A DNA stretch of 64,000 nt from Dendrobium chrysotoxum. Its lineage: Eukaryota > Streptophyta > Magnoliopsida > Asparagales > Orchidaceae. Below, piece after piece: positions 33,728-44,544 of this stretch; within the stretch, counting starts at the first letter, position 1; the number at the start of each line of letters is the position of its first letter. A program made the position numbers and the translations under genes. The stretch lies in the NCBI GenBank assembly GCA_019925795.1, contig CM034301.1, positions 43,487,783 to 43,551,782 on the forward strand, read 5' to 3'. The notes below the pieces were generated by a model that was not told the DNA's origin, did not search any database, and saw nothing but the letters and a program-made list of their open reading frames with translations.

Positions 33728-35254
33728 ATGACCAATAGGCGTAGCAATCGCCTCAGAGGAGCCTCCTGCTCCCACTCTCATCAATCCAGAAACCAGTCTA
33801 TCAATTATGGACGTCCAGTTTCTGCCTCCTTTCATCCTGGGGGGCAACACGTTGCTGGAGAAGGAACCTCAGGACCTTCTTTGGAGGAGCGAATCCGAAA
33901 GATGGAGGAATCTCAGAATAAGATCCTTCAGCTCCTTCGAGAGAATCGTCAACCAGCACTAGCTCCACAGGAAGAGATCCTTCTCCCTCGAGATCCACCC
34001 CGGGTTGGAGAGGTTCCAATAGAACGCCTTCATGGCGAAATTCCTTTCCCTCCACCAAGGATGCCTCCTCCGATGCGTCAAGAAAATGAACTTTCTGACA
34101 CAGCAAGCTCTACTCATCCTTCACGTGCAGGTCAACAACCTCACATTCCGCCGGAGATCCCCAAGGAATTAGTCGCACCACACATTCTTGAACTCCCTCA
34201 CAACCTCCTACGACATGAACTACGAAGATTGGTTCAAGAAGAGTTCCCCGTGGGAGGTGTAAGACAATCTCTTCGTCAACGGGACTTCCAGGATTCCTCA
34301 CCCCTAGTTGACGCTGTCCTCCAACAACCCATTCCGACAGGGTTCAAACTACCGAGCATCGATTCTTACGATGGGACATCTGACCCCTATGAGCATATCG
34401 ATCACTATAGAACCATCATGCACATTCAGCGAGCCTCCGATGCTCTCCTCTGCCAGGTTTTTCCTTCCACCCTCAAAGGGCAAGCTCGAACGTGGTTCTA
34501 TTCACTTCCCGCCGGAACAATCCCTACATTCATCAAATTGGCCAAAATGTTCGTCGAACAATTTGTTGCCAATCGCAAAATTATTAAGGATTCTTCTCAT
34601 CTCTCAGGGATCCGCCAAAATGAAGGAGAATCGCTGAAGGAGTATTTTCAACGATTTTCCACTGAAGCTCGGCAAATTCCAGGAGTGGATCCTGAATTGC
34701 TGAGAGGAGTTTTTCTGGGCGGCCTCCGTCCTGGCCCTTTCTATTCAGCACTTATGCGGGACACGGTTCATTCATACGCCGACCTGATTCATCGTGTGGA
34801 GGCGCAAATCTCTGCAGATGAAGCCATAACTGCTCACAGAAAATAGTTTGAGCAAACAAATGGGAAGCACAAAGATGTTCCTGGGATGGATAATTCTTCC
34901 TTACAACGGCAAAAGCAAGGGAAGAATAATCTACCTCCTATGCCTCCAGTGCTGCGACGGGAACCTCAACTAGATAAGGAGTATACCCCACTCAACACAT
35001 CTCGAGCAAATATTTTGATGGCCGTTCGAGATCATGATACAATGAAATGGCCGCATCCTTTGAGGCCGAACACAGGTAATCAAGGTCATTACTGTCACTT
35101 TCATCGTAGTCGTGGCCACACTACGGAAGCCTGTAATCAACTCAAGGAAGAGATTGAGAGACTTATCCGACAAGGCTACCTTCGACAGTTTATTCAAGAT
35201 TCACCTACTCAAAATGGAGCTGGTTCCACTGGGGGGCAAAATCAACAACAATAA
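33728..35254 (+). pseudogene. Tat-lineage gag, interrupted by one in-frame TAG
   Basis: Starts MTNRRSNRLRGASCSHSHQS after the PBS. It includes a coiled coil (LEERIRKMEESQNKILQLLR), a capsid domain (PSIDSYDGTSDPYEHIDHYR, GQARTWFYSLPAGTIPTFIK, QNEGESLKEYFQRFSTEARQ) and, near the end, a zinc-knuckle variant CHFHRSRGHTTEAC. One TAG at 34844-34846 divides it into 372 and 135 codons in the same frame. Similarity to Tat gag proteins continues on both sides, so the stop is probably a point mutation (for instance CAG to TAG) or, less likely, a readthrough site. Confidence 0.85.
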
Positions 35255-35609
35255 AGACAACCAGTGAATAATATTCACATGATTGGTGAGATTAAATAAT
35301 CACACAGTATCTGTATTTGTGTTTGTGATAGTTGTCGTCTTGTTTCATCGTGTCTCATGTGTATCAAATAGGGTGTCACTCTGATATCCTTAGTATTTTC
35401 TCCCAAGTTAAATATTATGTTACATGGTGTAACTCTTATCCTTAAGTTGTATTAAGGAGTTGTTATTTTATCTTGCAAGTAATATAGTGTGTTATTCATA
35501 GTCTTATTCTTTAAAAAGAATACAAATGACAATGAAAAACTACTGACAAATATAATCTCTTTATCCATGATCTGAGAAATGCACAGTCTTTATTGCATCT
35601 CAATCACTA

Positions 35610-35880
35610 GAAGATCGATCCCAGGGGGATTCGATCCGACCTCTTCCATACAGGTTAACGTCGTCGAGCAAAGGCTCCGACATACAACCTCGGATAGGTC
35701 TCACATCCTTGGTGGATTCTCTCGACCTCTTCCATATAGGTTAACGTCGTCGAGCAAAGGCTCCGACATACAACCTCGAAAAGGTCTCACATCCTTGGTG
35801 GATTCTCTCGACCTCTTCCATACAGGTTAACGTCGTCGAGCAAAGGCTCCGACATACAACCTCGGATAGGTCATATATTC
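35610..35880 (+). repeat. 86-bp tandem repeat, three copies
   Basis: The unit contains GACCTCTTCCATACAGGTTA, CGTCGTCGAGCAAAGGCTCC and GGTCTCACATCCTTGGTGG. GGTTAACGTCG recurs at 35653, 35739 and 35825. It lies in the 3' non-coding part of the Tat element. Confidence 0.95.
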
Positions 35881-36639
35881 TTGATGGATTCTTTAGACAT
35901 CTCTCATAGAGATTCTTAGCGGGCAAAAAATCTTCGAAAAAATATGTTACGCAATATATCAAAGCATGTCTTACAAATGCAATAACAATTCAGCATCCTC
36001 TAGGGAACAAATTCTCATTTCATATACAATATCAATGGAGTTGCATTCAGATGTATATCTATTCTTGAAATTACAAAATACATTGGCATCATCCGTACAA
36101 GCTACGACTACACACAAGCATTTTCTATAACTTCTCCTTCAAAGAAAGGACATAACTTGATCATCATCAGGCCTCCACTCAGTTGACAGTGTTAGTGTGT
36201 TGCTAGAATATTTGCATATCACACTGCTTCGCCCCTTGATTCAGTAATATCTGATGTCGGCACATTTCGGTATGGATGCATATTGCCTGAGCACAATGCC
36301 ACTAGACAACCGCCATCATCGGCCCTTCGTCGAATATCTACCGGCGGTCCTTTACTTCATATCAACCATCATCGACTTCTTGCTCGATAGTTATTAGCAG
36401 CACACCCTCCAACTCTTTCCTTCAGCTCTCTGCTCAGTCGTTGACTGCCAACTGACTTCCACTCAATCGTACATCGCCGAAGGACTTCAGCTCAAATAGC
36501 GTCGAAATTCTCCTCGTCTATTAATCACTTATGGTACTCCTCCCGGATATTATTATCACTAGATCTTCTCAAATCACCCTCGCATATAAGCAACGGTTGA
36601 TCGTCTTTTATCAGGGAGATAGTATCTCGTCGTGATTTT

Positions 36640-37095
36640 TTCTACACAAAAGAGGGGCACTGAAGCTCGATAGGGGATACCGCCCATCTTATACAGTGGA
36701 ATGCCTCTAATGTAAGAAGAAAATCAATTAAGGAGACAAAGGACGGAGGAAGAAAATTCTAACTTCTATACTAGGAGAGGGGCACTAATTTTGCATAGGG
36801 AAATTCACCTACGAAAAGCAATAGAATGCCTCAACTGTAAGAATGTTGGAATAAGAAAGGAGAAGGAAAGGAAACGGCTGCAAAAATTTCAACTGCTACG
36901 AGGAGCGTTGATTTCAAGTAGGGAAAATCACCTACAAAGAAAAATAGCGGAAGGCCTCTAAAGCAAGAAGAAAAACAGGAAAGAAACTAAGAAAAAAAAT
37001 TTTCACTTCGTTGCAAGAAGAGGGGCGCTAATTTAGTAGGGAAAATCACCTACATAAACAGCAGAAAGCCTCGACTGTAAGAAGGAAAAAGGAGC
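36640..37095 (+). repeat. Diverged tandem repeats with polypurine-tract-like starts
   Basis: About four copies of a roughly 120-bp unit, each with an AGAGGGGCACTAATTT-like start, a TAGGGAAATTCACCTAC-like middle and an AATGCCTCAACTGTAAGAA-like end (near 36650, 36775, 36900 and 37018). The purine runs resemble polypurine tracts. Confidence 0.7.
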
Positions 37096-37265
37096 GAATT
37101 GTTCTATAGCCTCATGGGGGTATTTATAGCTGTTTTGGGGAAGAAAAGAACATTCCGGAATGTTAAAGAATTTTTCGGATTTAAAAAAAAAAAATTTCGA
37201 AATTTTTCTGATTTTTTAAGCATTTTTCGGAATTATTTCGAATAAAAAAAAAACACACACATTTT

Positions 37266-37660
37266 GGATAATGGCTGGCGGTTAAGAAACCGCCAACAGG
37301 CTGCCACGCCAGCCGGCCGCCACGCCAGCCGGCTGCCAAGCGGCGCGCCCTAATGGCGCTGGCCGAAGGCGGTTCCACCCGCGGAACCGCGCGGGTCGGA
37401 CGGCCCGCGAAGCGGCCCGCGAAGCGGCCCGCGGAGCGGGCCAGGCGGGCGGCGGAGCTGCCCGCGGAGCGGGCCAGGCGGGTCCGCGGAATGGCCCGCG
37501 GAGCGGGCCAGGCGGGCGGCGGAGCGGCCCGTGGAGCGGGCCAGGCGGGTCTCGCACGTGCTGCTGGGCGCGGTTGCGCCGCCGGCGGCGCATGTGGCGC
37601 AGGCGGCGGCCGGCCGGCCGGTCCGGCCGGTTCGGCTGCCCACACAAATTCGAGCCCAAT
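37266..37660. repeat. Very GC-rich tandem-repeat block
   Basis: Roughly 80% G+C in otherwise AT-rich DNA, built from GCGGCCCGC, GCGGAGCGGGCCAGGCGGG and similar units. Long open frames of Ala, Arg, Pro and Gly on both strands follow from the composition. It probably belongs to the transposon sequence left of the giant element. Confidence 0.7.
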
Positions 37661-37703
37661 TTTTGGCCCGGACGGGTCAAATTGGACATTTTTTGGGTCC
37701 TTT

Positions 37704-38190
37704 TGTTGACCCTGTTTCTCCCTAGACCTAGGTCAAAGGGTTGACCTGGTCAAATTTGACCAGGCTAGACCCTGAAACCCAACCCAGTGGGTCCAGGGAG
37801 TCAAACCAAGTCTGCTGAGCCCAGACCCAGGCCCTGGGTCAACCTAGTTGACCAGGTCAACCTGGGTTGACCCAATTGCCCATATGGGTTCAAGATTAGA
37901 TTCAAACCCAATCCAGGGCTCTCCAAGCCCCATTCTCTCCTCCACTGGACTCAGTGGGTCAGGCTTGACCCATTGGGCCCAAGTCTTGGTCCTGGGTCAA
38001 CCTGGTTGACCAGGTCAACCCAGGTTGACCCAATAGGCCCTAATAGGCTTAAATCAAATCCTAATCAGATCCAAGCCCAACCAAGGGCTTCATGAGCTCA
38101 ACCCCTCTTCCCCTGGACCCATTTTGACCAAGTTGACTAGGTCAACTCATGCCTTGGTCCAACCTAGCCTTATATGGTCAAACATGACCT
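37704..38190 (+). promoter_or_regulatory. Dense W-box (TTGAC) cluster in LTR U3
   Basis: I count 20 TTGAC cores on the two strands, most in the form TTGACC, often as head-to-head pairs such as GGTTGACCAGGTCAACC. TTGAC(C/T) is the binding site of WRKY transcription factors. The same cluster is in the 3' LTR. Confidence 0.75.
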
Positions 38191-38328
38191 GTTCTGGTCA
38201 AATTAATCCATACAAGGTATCCGACCTTTCCATAGTCATCTCATGGGGGGAGATCCCGTCTAAATCAACTCCCCTATCTCCCAATCAGCTCTAGGACCAA
38301 CCCAAGCCGTTGATCTTAGGTCTAGGAC

Positions 38329-38336
38329 TATAAATA
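38329..38336 (+). promoter_or_regulatory. TATA box of the giant element, 5' LTR
   Basis: TATAAATA within GGACTATAAATAAGG; the copy in the 3' LTR is at 59295. It puts the transcription start near 38365, so U3 would be about 0.66 kb and the rest of the LTR (R plus U5) about 5.8 kb. Confidence 0.65.
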
Positions 38337-38984
38337 AGGTATTAGGGTTTGTTTAGAAGGACTTTTGAACTCTTGCTCTCTTGGAAAACCTCCTGAAGCC
38401 TCGAGACTTTCTGTGAGAGCCCCCACGACCGATCCTCACCCTTCCCAAACCAGACCCGCCGCCAAACCCTCGCCGGCGGCGAGATCTCCGGCCAACCGAG
38501 CCTAAGAACCTTCCAAGGCTATTTGCGATCGATCTAGGCGTCGAGAGCCCAGGGTGTCTTCTACAATCTTGTGCGTGGACAATCAACAAGTTCAGAGAGT
38601 CCTTGAACGGTCCAAACCGTCCACGAACCGAGGTGAAAACCCTAACCCTAGTTAGAACATTTAGGGTTAATTAGCATCGTCATTAGTGCGTTTTAATCCA
38701 AATGAAACATCCCACATGAATGCTCTTCATGAGTAGAGCATAGGGTTAAAATTTCATGCTATTTGATCCATCCAATCGAAAGAAAACTCCAAAATATCGT
38801 TTAGGGCTACAGTTCGCGTTCGCCACCCGCTGGAGTTCGATCCGGACCGTTGATCCCGTGATCAACGGTCGGGATCTTGTCTTTCCGCGGTTCGGATCGA
38901 CCGCGGCTTCAGATCCCGCTGTTCCGTCTGCGATCCGGCTCGATCTGAGCCGTTGATTCGAAATGGCGGACGATCCGACGGCCG

Positions 38985-39150
38985 GCAGACCGCGCTGACG
39001 CGGCAAGTGAAGCCGCGTTATCCGCGGCCTGATTGCCGCATGATTGCGGCAATCATGGGCGGCGGCGCAATGATTGCGCCGCCTCCCAATGATTGGCCCG
39101 CGTCCGCGGGCCCAATCCGAGCCCGACAGCTGTCCCGCGCCGCCGCCGCC
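38985..39150. repeat. GC-rich hairpin cluster in 5' LTR
   Basis: Several perfect inverted repeats in a row, for example GCGGCGCAA-TGA-TTGCGCCGC and CCGCGTCCGCGG. It ends directly at the AT-only array. The same block is at 59951-60116. Confidence 0.8.
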
Positions 39151-39157
39151 GGTGGAT

Positions 39158-39369
39158 TTTTTTTTTTATTATTTTTTTTATTATTTATTTATTTATTTAT
39201 TTAAATAAAAAAAAAATCAAAAAAAAATTATTATTATTTTTTTTATTATTATTTAAATAATAATGTTATTACTATAATAATAATAATATTATTATTATAT
39301 TATTATTATTATATTATTATTATCATTATTATTATTTTAATTATTTTAATTATAATAATAATAATAATA

Positions 39370-39400
<31 letters not shown>

Positions 39401-39935
39401 ATGATTATTATTATATTAATATTAATATTATAATTAATAATAATATTATTATTTTCAATAATAGTATTATTATATTATTATAATATTAATTATTATCATT
39501 ATATTAATATTAATGTTATAGGTAATAATAATATTATTATTTTTAATAATGATATTATTATTATATCATTCTAATATTAATTGTCATCATTATTAGCATT
39601 ATTATAATATTAATATTATAATTAATAATATTATTATTTTTAATGATATTATTATTATTGTTAATATTATTATTATGATATTAATTATTATTAGTGTTAT
39701 TATAATATGAATATTGTAATCAATAATAATATTATTTTAATAATATCATTATTGAAATTAATATTTATATTAATATAATAGTAATATCTATTGTTATTAA
39801 TATTATTATAATATTAGTATTGTTAACTAATAATAATATTATTATCTTTAATAATGGTGTTATTATGTTAATATTAATATTATTATAATATTAACACTTA
39901 TTATTTCATATTATTATAATATTTTAATAATTATT
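39158..39935. repeat. Degenerate (ATT)n array in 5' LTR
   Basis: Nearly 780 bp of almost pure A and T, mostly ATT/AAT units with scattered changes. The matching array in the 3' LTR is about 60122-60910; small length differences fall in the runs of T and ATT. Confidence 0.9.
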
Positions 39936-41224
39936 ATTTAAAATCTAAAAAAATTCAGATATTATCATATCTGGTTTATTTTAAAATTGTTATTTATTTT
40001 CAAATATTAATTATTTTAAATTACTTTAAAATTACCTTTAAACCTATTTAACTTCGAAAATTCATAACTTTGTCATTTTAAATCGGATTTTGACGCACAA
40101 TACCTCGTTCTTTTCAGAAAAATGTGAATTTTAATTTAAAATTATTTCCTATATGTGATTCTGTCATTTCTAGATGTTTTCTGTATTTCTATGTTTTTTT
40201 TAATTATTTAAATATTATTTAATTAATATAATTGATTATTTTAAAATAAAAATTATTTTAAAACCCCCTTGGTGGCTGGTAGACCTCCCATACTTATGAA
40301 CTGAAGTATTTTCAGTTATCTTATTTTCAAATTTACATTATTATTATTTATAATATTTATGTATTTTAAAAATGAGTTTAAAATTACATATTATTTAAAT
40401 CCCCCAATTTTGGGAGGTCCACCCCTTATGAAATCTTAAACCTAGGCTATGTATATGAAGAGCAATTCGTGTGGGAGAAGGATTAGTGAATGATTGTGTC
40501 CCAATCATTCACTAATCACTTCATTAGGTTCCTTTACTTAGTGTTTTCGTAGTCCTTGCATGTGTAGGTTGCACAAGCACGTAGCCTAGGCTCTCCTAGA
40601 TCTAAGGACATGGCTTGGTGTGTTTATATTTGCTGCATTTACCCTCTGTATTATGCCTAAGGGTTAGTTACTTCATTTCACTCCTATATAACGTAGTGAC
40701 ACCCTAAGGACAACAATTAAGGACCCGTCTAGCAAACTTAGAAAAATTCCAGGAATTAGGGTAGGACCCTGAATGACTTGAAATTTGAAACACTTAAACA
40801 TAGTGACATCTGGAACCCTCTAGAATTTTCTAGGAATTTTCTGGACTCTTTAAAACACTTAATTAGCAAACCCTAACTCACCCGTTAATTAAGCCTTAGA
40901 AACTTCAGAAAAATCTAATAAATCCATTTTAAATCAGAAAAATACCCATAATACCTCAAACTCTCCAGAATTCACTCCCCAACCTTAGATAATTAGGGCC
41001 CCCCCTAATTGGACCTTAATCTGGACTTTAACTCAACCTTAATCAAAAATCACCTTTTTGCCTTAATTAAATCATTAAAAATTATTAAAAATCCCAAATT
41101 TCCCCCAAACACTTGGGAACACCTTCTTAGGTCATTTCTAACCTTTGGGGGTGATTCCAATCAGTTTGGAGCTGATTTGGGCCAAAACCCCCAAAATCCC
41201 CCTAACTAGGCAATTTCGATAATT

Positions 41225-41720
41225 CCTTTAATTGCCCCAACTTCTAAAAATCATAACTAATTATAGAAAATTCCAAAATGGGCAAACTAAAAGGCACCTA
41301 ACTCACATTAAGGTCTAGTATTTATTAAAAATATTAGGTGTCCAGAAACCAACTGAAATTAAAAAGTCAACTCTTCGGTCAACCGTAGTCTATAGTCTAG
41401 GGCCCGAAACTTCTAAAATTCATAACTTTGCGTAGGAAACTCCAAATCCAGCAAACTAAAAGGCATTCAACTCACATTAAGGTCTAGTATTTGTTAAAAA
41501 TATTAGGTGTCCAGAAATCAACTTAAATCAAAAAGTCAACAATCCGGTCAAACTTAGTTCAAAAACAAGACCAAAACTTCAGAAATTCATAACTTTGGAT
41601 AGAAGAATCCAAATCGGGCATACTAACTGTCTAACTGATCAGGTTAAGGCCTAGTATTTTATAAAAATATTAGCTGGTCATAAATACCCTTTAATTAAAA
41701 AGTCAATTTTGGACTCTCTT
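41225..41720 (+). repeat. Three-copy tandem repeat in 5' LTR (about 170-180 bp unit)
   Basis: Three diverged copies starting near 41240, 41410 and 41575, each with ACTTCTAAAATTCATAACTT, a GGCAAACTAAAAGGCA-like block, GGTCTAGTATTT and AAAAATATTAGGTGTCCAGA. Repeated at 62201-62696 in the 3' LTR. Confidence 0.85.
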
Positions 41721-43523
41721 TTACTTAGTATATAGGTGGACCCCGAACCCCCTAAAACTTACTAATGCAATTTAAACTTTAAATATTATTACCCTAAGCA
41801 TCAAAAATGACCTACGTACCAAATTAAATAAAATGGATCTTAATTCGCTAATATTTATACTTTAATTAAAATTTCCTTTTAGACCTACAACAAACCTGGA
41901 CAGTAGGCAATTGTAACTAACTACCCAGCTTAGGATCTACCTCAGCTACACAGCTTTTCACACACATCTAGATGGTTTGTTAAGGCACCACTTCTAGACC
42001 TAGGCTAGGCCGGTGTTTACTTTTCTGCTGCGTGCCGAGTCTTCCGGATTTCATTGCATGTTGTGATTGAACTATTGGTGTGTTTGTTTACTTTTACTGC
42101 ACTCTGGGAATTGATGTGATTGCACGATAGACTACCCATAGGTTAGGATCGAGGTTGATACTAATAATGTTTTCTGCAGGTGGCCATGCTCATGCAGCGC
42201 TAAATATAAGGGGGGCAATAATCATGATTTAAAAATTAATGCTGTTTTATGCAGGTGCTTCAGAAATTGCTCAGCCCCCCTAAATAAATGAGGGCTAATT
42301 GAAAATCATTATAAATTGCTACAGGTGCTCCAGAGCTTGCTTAGCCCTCAAACATTTAAGAGCATGGCCAAGTGTGGCTGTGATGAGTATTTTCATTTCT
42401 ATATAAATTGCTTGGGATAATATAAAATTGCTTGGGTTGATTTTTTTTAGGATAACCTTACAGGAGAGTCTAGATTTACTGCTTTCATTTAATGTAAATG
42501 ATTTGTAATTTGGTATAGAGTTGTGAAAGTTTATTTTGAGTGGGGATACAAGAATCCAAAGGTTGGATGCCCAAAGAGAAAAGGACACCCAATATGAGGA
42601 TAGTCATTTTTTATTTGGGAATCCAAATTTGGATTATTCTACTACCCGAGGAGTCCAAGGAGGCTGAGGTCCAAGGAGCCCCCAAGGAAACTGAGATCTA
42701 AAGATTCCTACAAAACTAAGATCCGAGGAGTCCAAGGAACAGAAGATCAAGAAGATGAAGACCCAGTGTATCCCACTCAAAATAACTTGCGTCAGTCTTA
42801 GGATTAGAAATCCGGGTTGTTGGCAGTGGTGCCCGGCCACTTTAATTTTCTGCAGACCCTGGGTTGTAATTAAGGGCAGTTGGCCTATGGACATTTATTA
42901 ATTTGTTTGGATAATTTTGATGTGTTTTATGATTGTGTGCCTCTAGGATTGTTTGCTTTTCTTAGTTTCTTGGCGTTTTGCATGTCGCTTTTGTTTTAGC
43001 CTGGATTTCGTTAGGCTCTTTAAGGACTAAAATTTTTTCTACTCCCAACTAACATTCAAATTTTAAGATTTAAATAATTTAGAAACTTAACGACCTAGGG
43101 AATTGCCGGAATCGTCCGGGGTAGCATGCATATCGTTGCATTTCTCTCTTTCCTTCTATAAGACACTTCCCCGCCCGTGGGTAGAGTCCGGATAATCTGA
43201 CCTATGAGGATGAGGTGCCGGACCTGGGGAAGCCCAGTCTAATTCTAAAAATTATTTTTATAAGCCTTTTTAAAGTTCTATGCATACCTGATTCGGATAC
43301 TCTAACTAGCATGCATTGCATTAGAAACTAACTAAATCAAAATTTTAATTGCATTAGTCTTAGGAGCATACACCCTACATAAGTCCAGGGCCAATTAGGA
43401 AATCCTCTAGACGTCGGCCCTACCTCCAAGAACTATAACCTACCTACCCATCTTTCATAAATGACTGGACAGCATGGTCTTAAAGCGATTAGGTGGTTAG
43501 CTGGCTCCCCCTTCCAGGCCGGG

Positions 43524-44536
43524 GTAAGTCCAGGTTTTGCATTGCATTAGTTAGGACACGGGTGTTAGTGTTGCGTAGAACACTAAACCCATTAGATCTA
43601 GGATTCAAGGCTACTATTGTTTCGTAGTACGCCTCATCAGTAGGTAGGTCTTCTGTCTTTCAGAGACCCTAAACCCTACATACCCGCGTCACACGGATGA
43701 CGCCACCTCCATCCTTCTCTCCTGCATGTTTCGAGTGCATGATTTATTTACTTTTCTCCAGTTTCTTCTCACTACCTTAGTCCCTCCGGATGCTGATGTG
43801 AGCCGTGCATGTTGACTAAGCCTAGTTGAACCTCTCTTTCCCTTCGAGTAGGACTTCCTAGTCTTCCCCCTATGTGCTAATCCCAATTTGGAAAGAATAA
43901 TGTAGAATCCTTAATCGAGAGTTTTCTCAGGCCCCGGCTTGAGATGTAATTAACCACGGGGGCTTGCGCCCGTGGGAAACCGAATCCCACTCTCAAATAA
44001 ACCCCATTCGAGCTAATGTATCGGGTGGGGGAAACCCGTTGTGATTAGATCACATATATTATTATCCATCGGGCTGTGCTGGTGAGAGCCGCTATCCTCA
44101 ATGGTTAATCATATGTGTGAACGAATCTGCCCTCCCATTGGCCAGATATTGTCTCCCCTCGCGGGGCGATGGTATTTGTTGAGTCCTTTCGGAGGTCCAC
44201 AGGTTTCTGGCGACCACGGTGGGACAAGTTTCTCTCTCCATCTTTGGATTCTATATTATTCTTTCTTGTGTGTACTCCGGGATTGGTACTCCTTAGATTA
44301 GGTCCGTCCCACTCTTAGTTAGGGTCCTTCCTTAGTTAGGATCGTCCTTCTTTTTCTTAGTTAGGGTTCCCCCCCCCTAGCTAGGTTTCTTTCTTTCCGT
44401 TCTTCTTAGTTAGGGTTTCCCCCTAGCTAAGCTTCCTTTCCTTCTGACCTTCTAGGTCATTCCGTTCCCTATCTATCATTCATCTTCTCGTTATTTCTTA
44501 CTAATCATTTTAAGTTTCTTTTCTTCTTTTTGGCAG
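43524..44536 (+). promoter_or_regulatory. Possible intron removing the PBS, upstream of ORF1
   Basis: A consensus-like donor GG|GTAAGT sits at 43522-43529, and a strong acceptor (TTTCTTTTCTTCTTTTTGGCAG, split here for length as a T-rich run plus GGCAG) ends at 44536, eight bases before the ORF1 ATG. Splicing would remove 1,013 bases including the PBS. This is a prediction from the sequence alone; other donors further upstream are possible. Confidence 0.35.
44208..44225 (+). other. Primer-binding site of the giant element (tRNA-Arg type)
   Basis: TGGCGACCACGGTGGGAC closely matches the complement of the 3' end of plant tRNA-Arg species ending in GGTCGCCA. It starts six bases after the LTR end. 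Ogre-type elements are known to use tRNA-Arg. Confidence 0.8.
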
Positions 44537-44544
44537 ACAGTGCC

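Larger units (their letters stand above)
32642..37703 (+). mobile_element. Tat-lineage Ty3/gypsy element with gag only
   Basis: LTR (32642-33675), PBS-like TGGCGCCGTCTGTG (33679-33692), gag (33728-35254), then about 2.4 kb of non-coding sequence with two sets of tandem repeats and no trace of protease, RT or integrase. No second LTR is seen before the giant element at 37704, which may have inserted into this one. The right boundary is therefore arbitrary. It could be a gag-only non-autonomous element or one whose pol was deleted. Confidence 0.7.
37704..44201 (+). repeat. 5' LTR of the giant element (about 6.5 kb)
   Basis: Starts TGTTGACCCTG and ends ...GGAGGTCCACA, six bases before the PBS. 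Its first 5.3 kb recur at 58670-64000 with an offset of 20,966 bases, becoming 20,976 after length changes in the T and ATT runs. It contains a W-box-rich U3, a TATA box, a GC-rich hairpin region, an ATT array and a three-copy tandem repeat. The right end is inferred from the PBS only, because the matching part of the 3' LTR lies outside the window. Confidence 0.9.

Noticed and set aside
35610..35880. Regular repeats resembling a CRISPR array
   Set aside because: The 86-bp units are contiguous with no unique spacers, and the DNA is plant nuclear.
37181..37709. Several overlapping Ala/Arg/Pro-rich frames on both strands
   Set aside because: Produced by a GC-rich tandem repeat in which stop codons are rare in all frames.
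38634..38651. AAACCCTAACCCTAG, resembling plant telomere repeat
   Set aside because: Only two units; such telo-box motifs are common in plant promoters and leaders and do not indicate a telomere.
38353..39204. Short frames in the LTR repeated at 59319-60170
   Set aside because: They are duplicated only because the LTR is duplicated; no domain, and they are in the presumed leader, some antisense.
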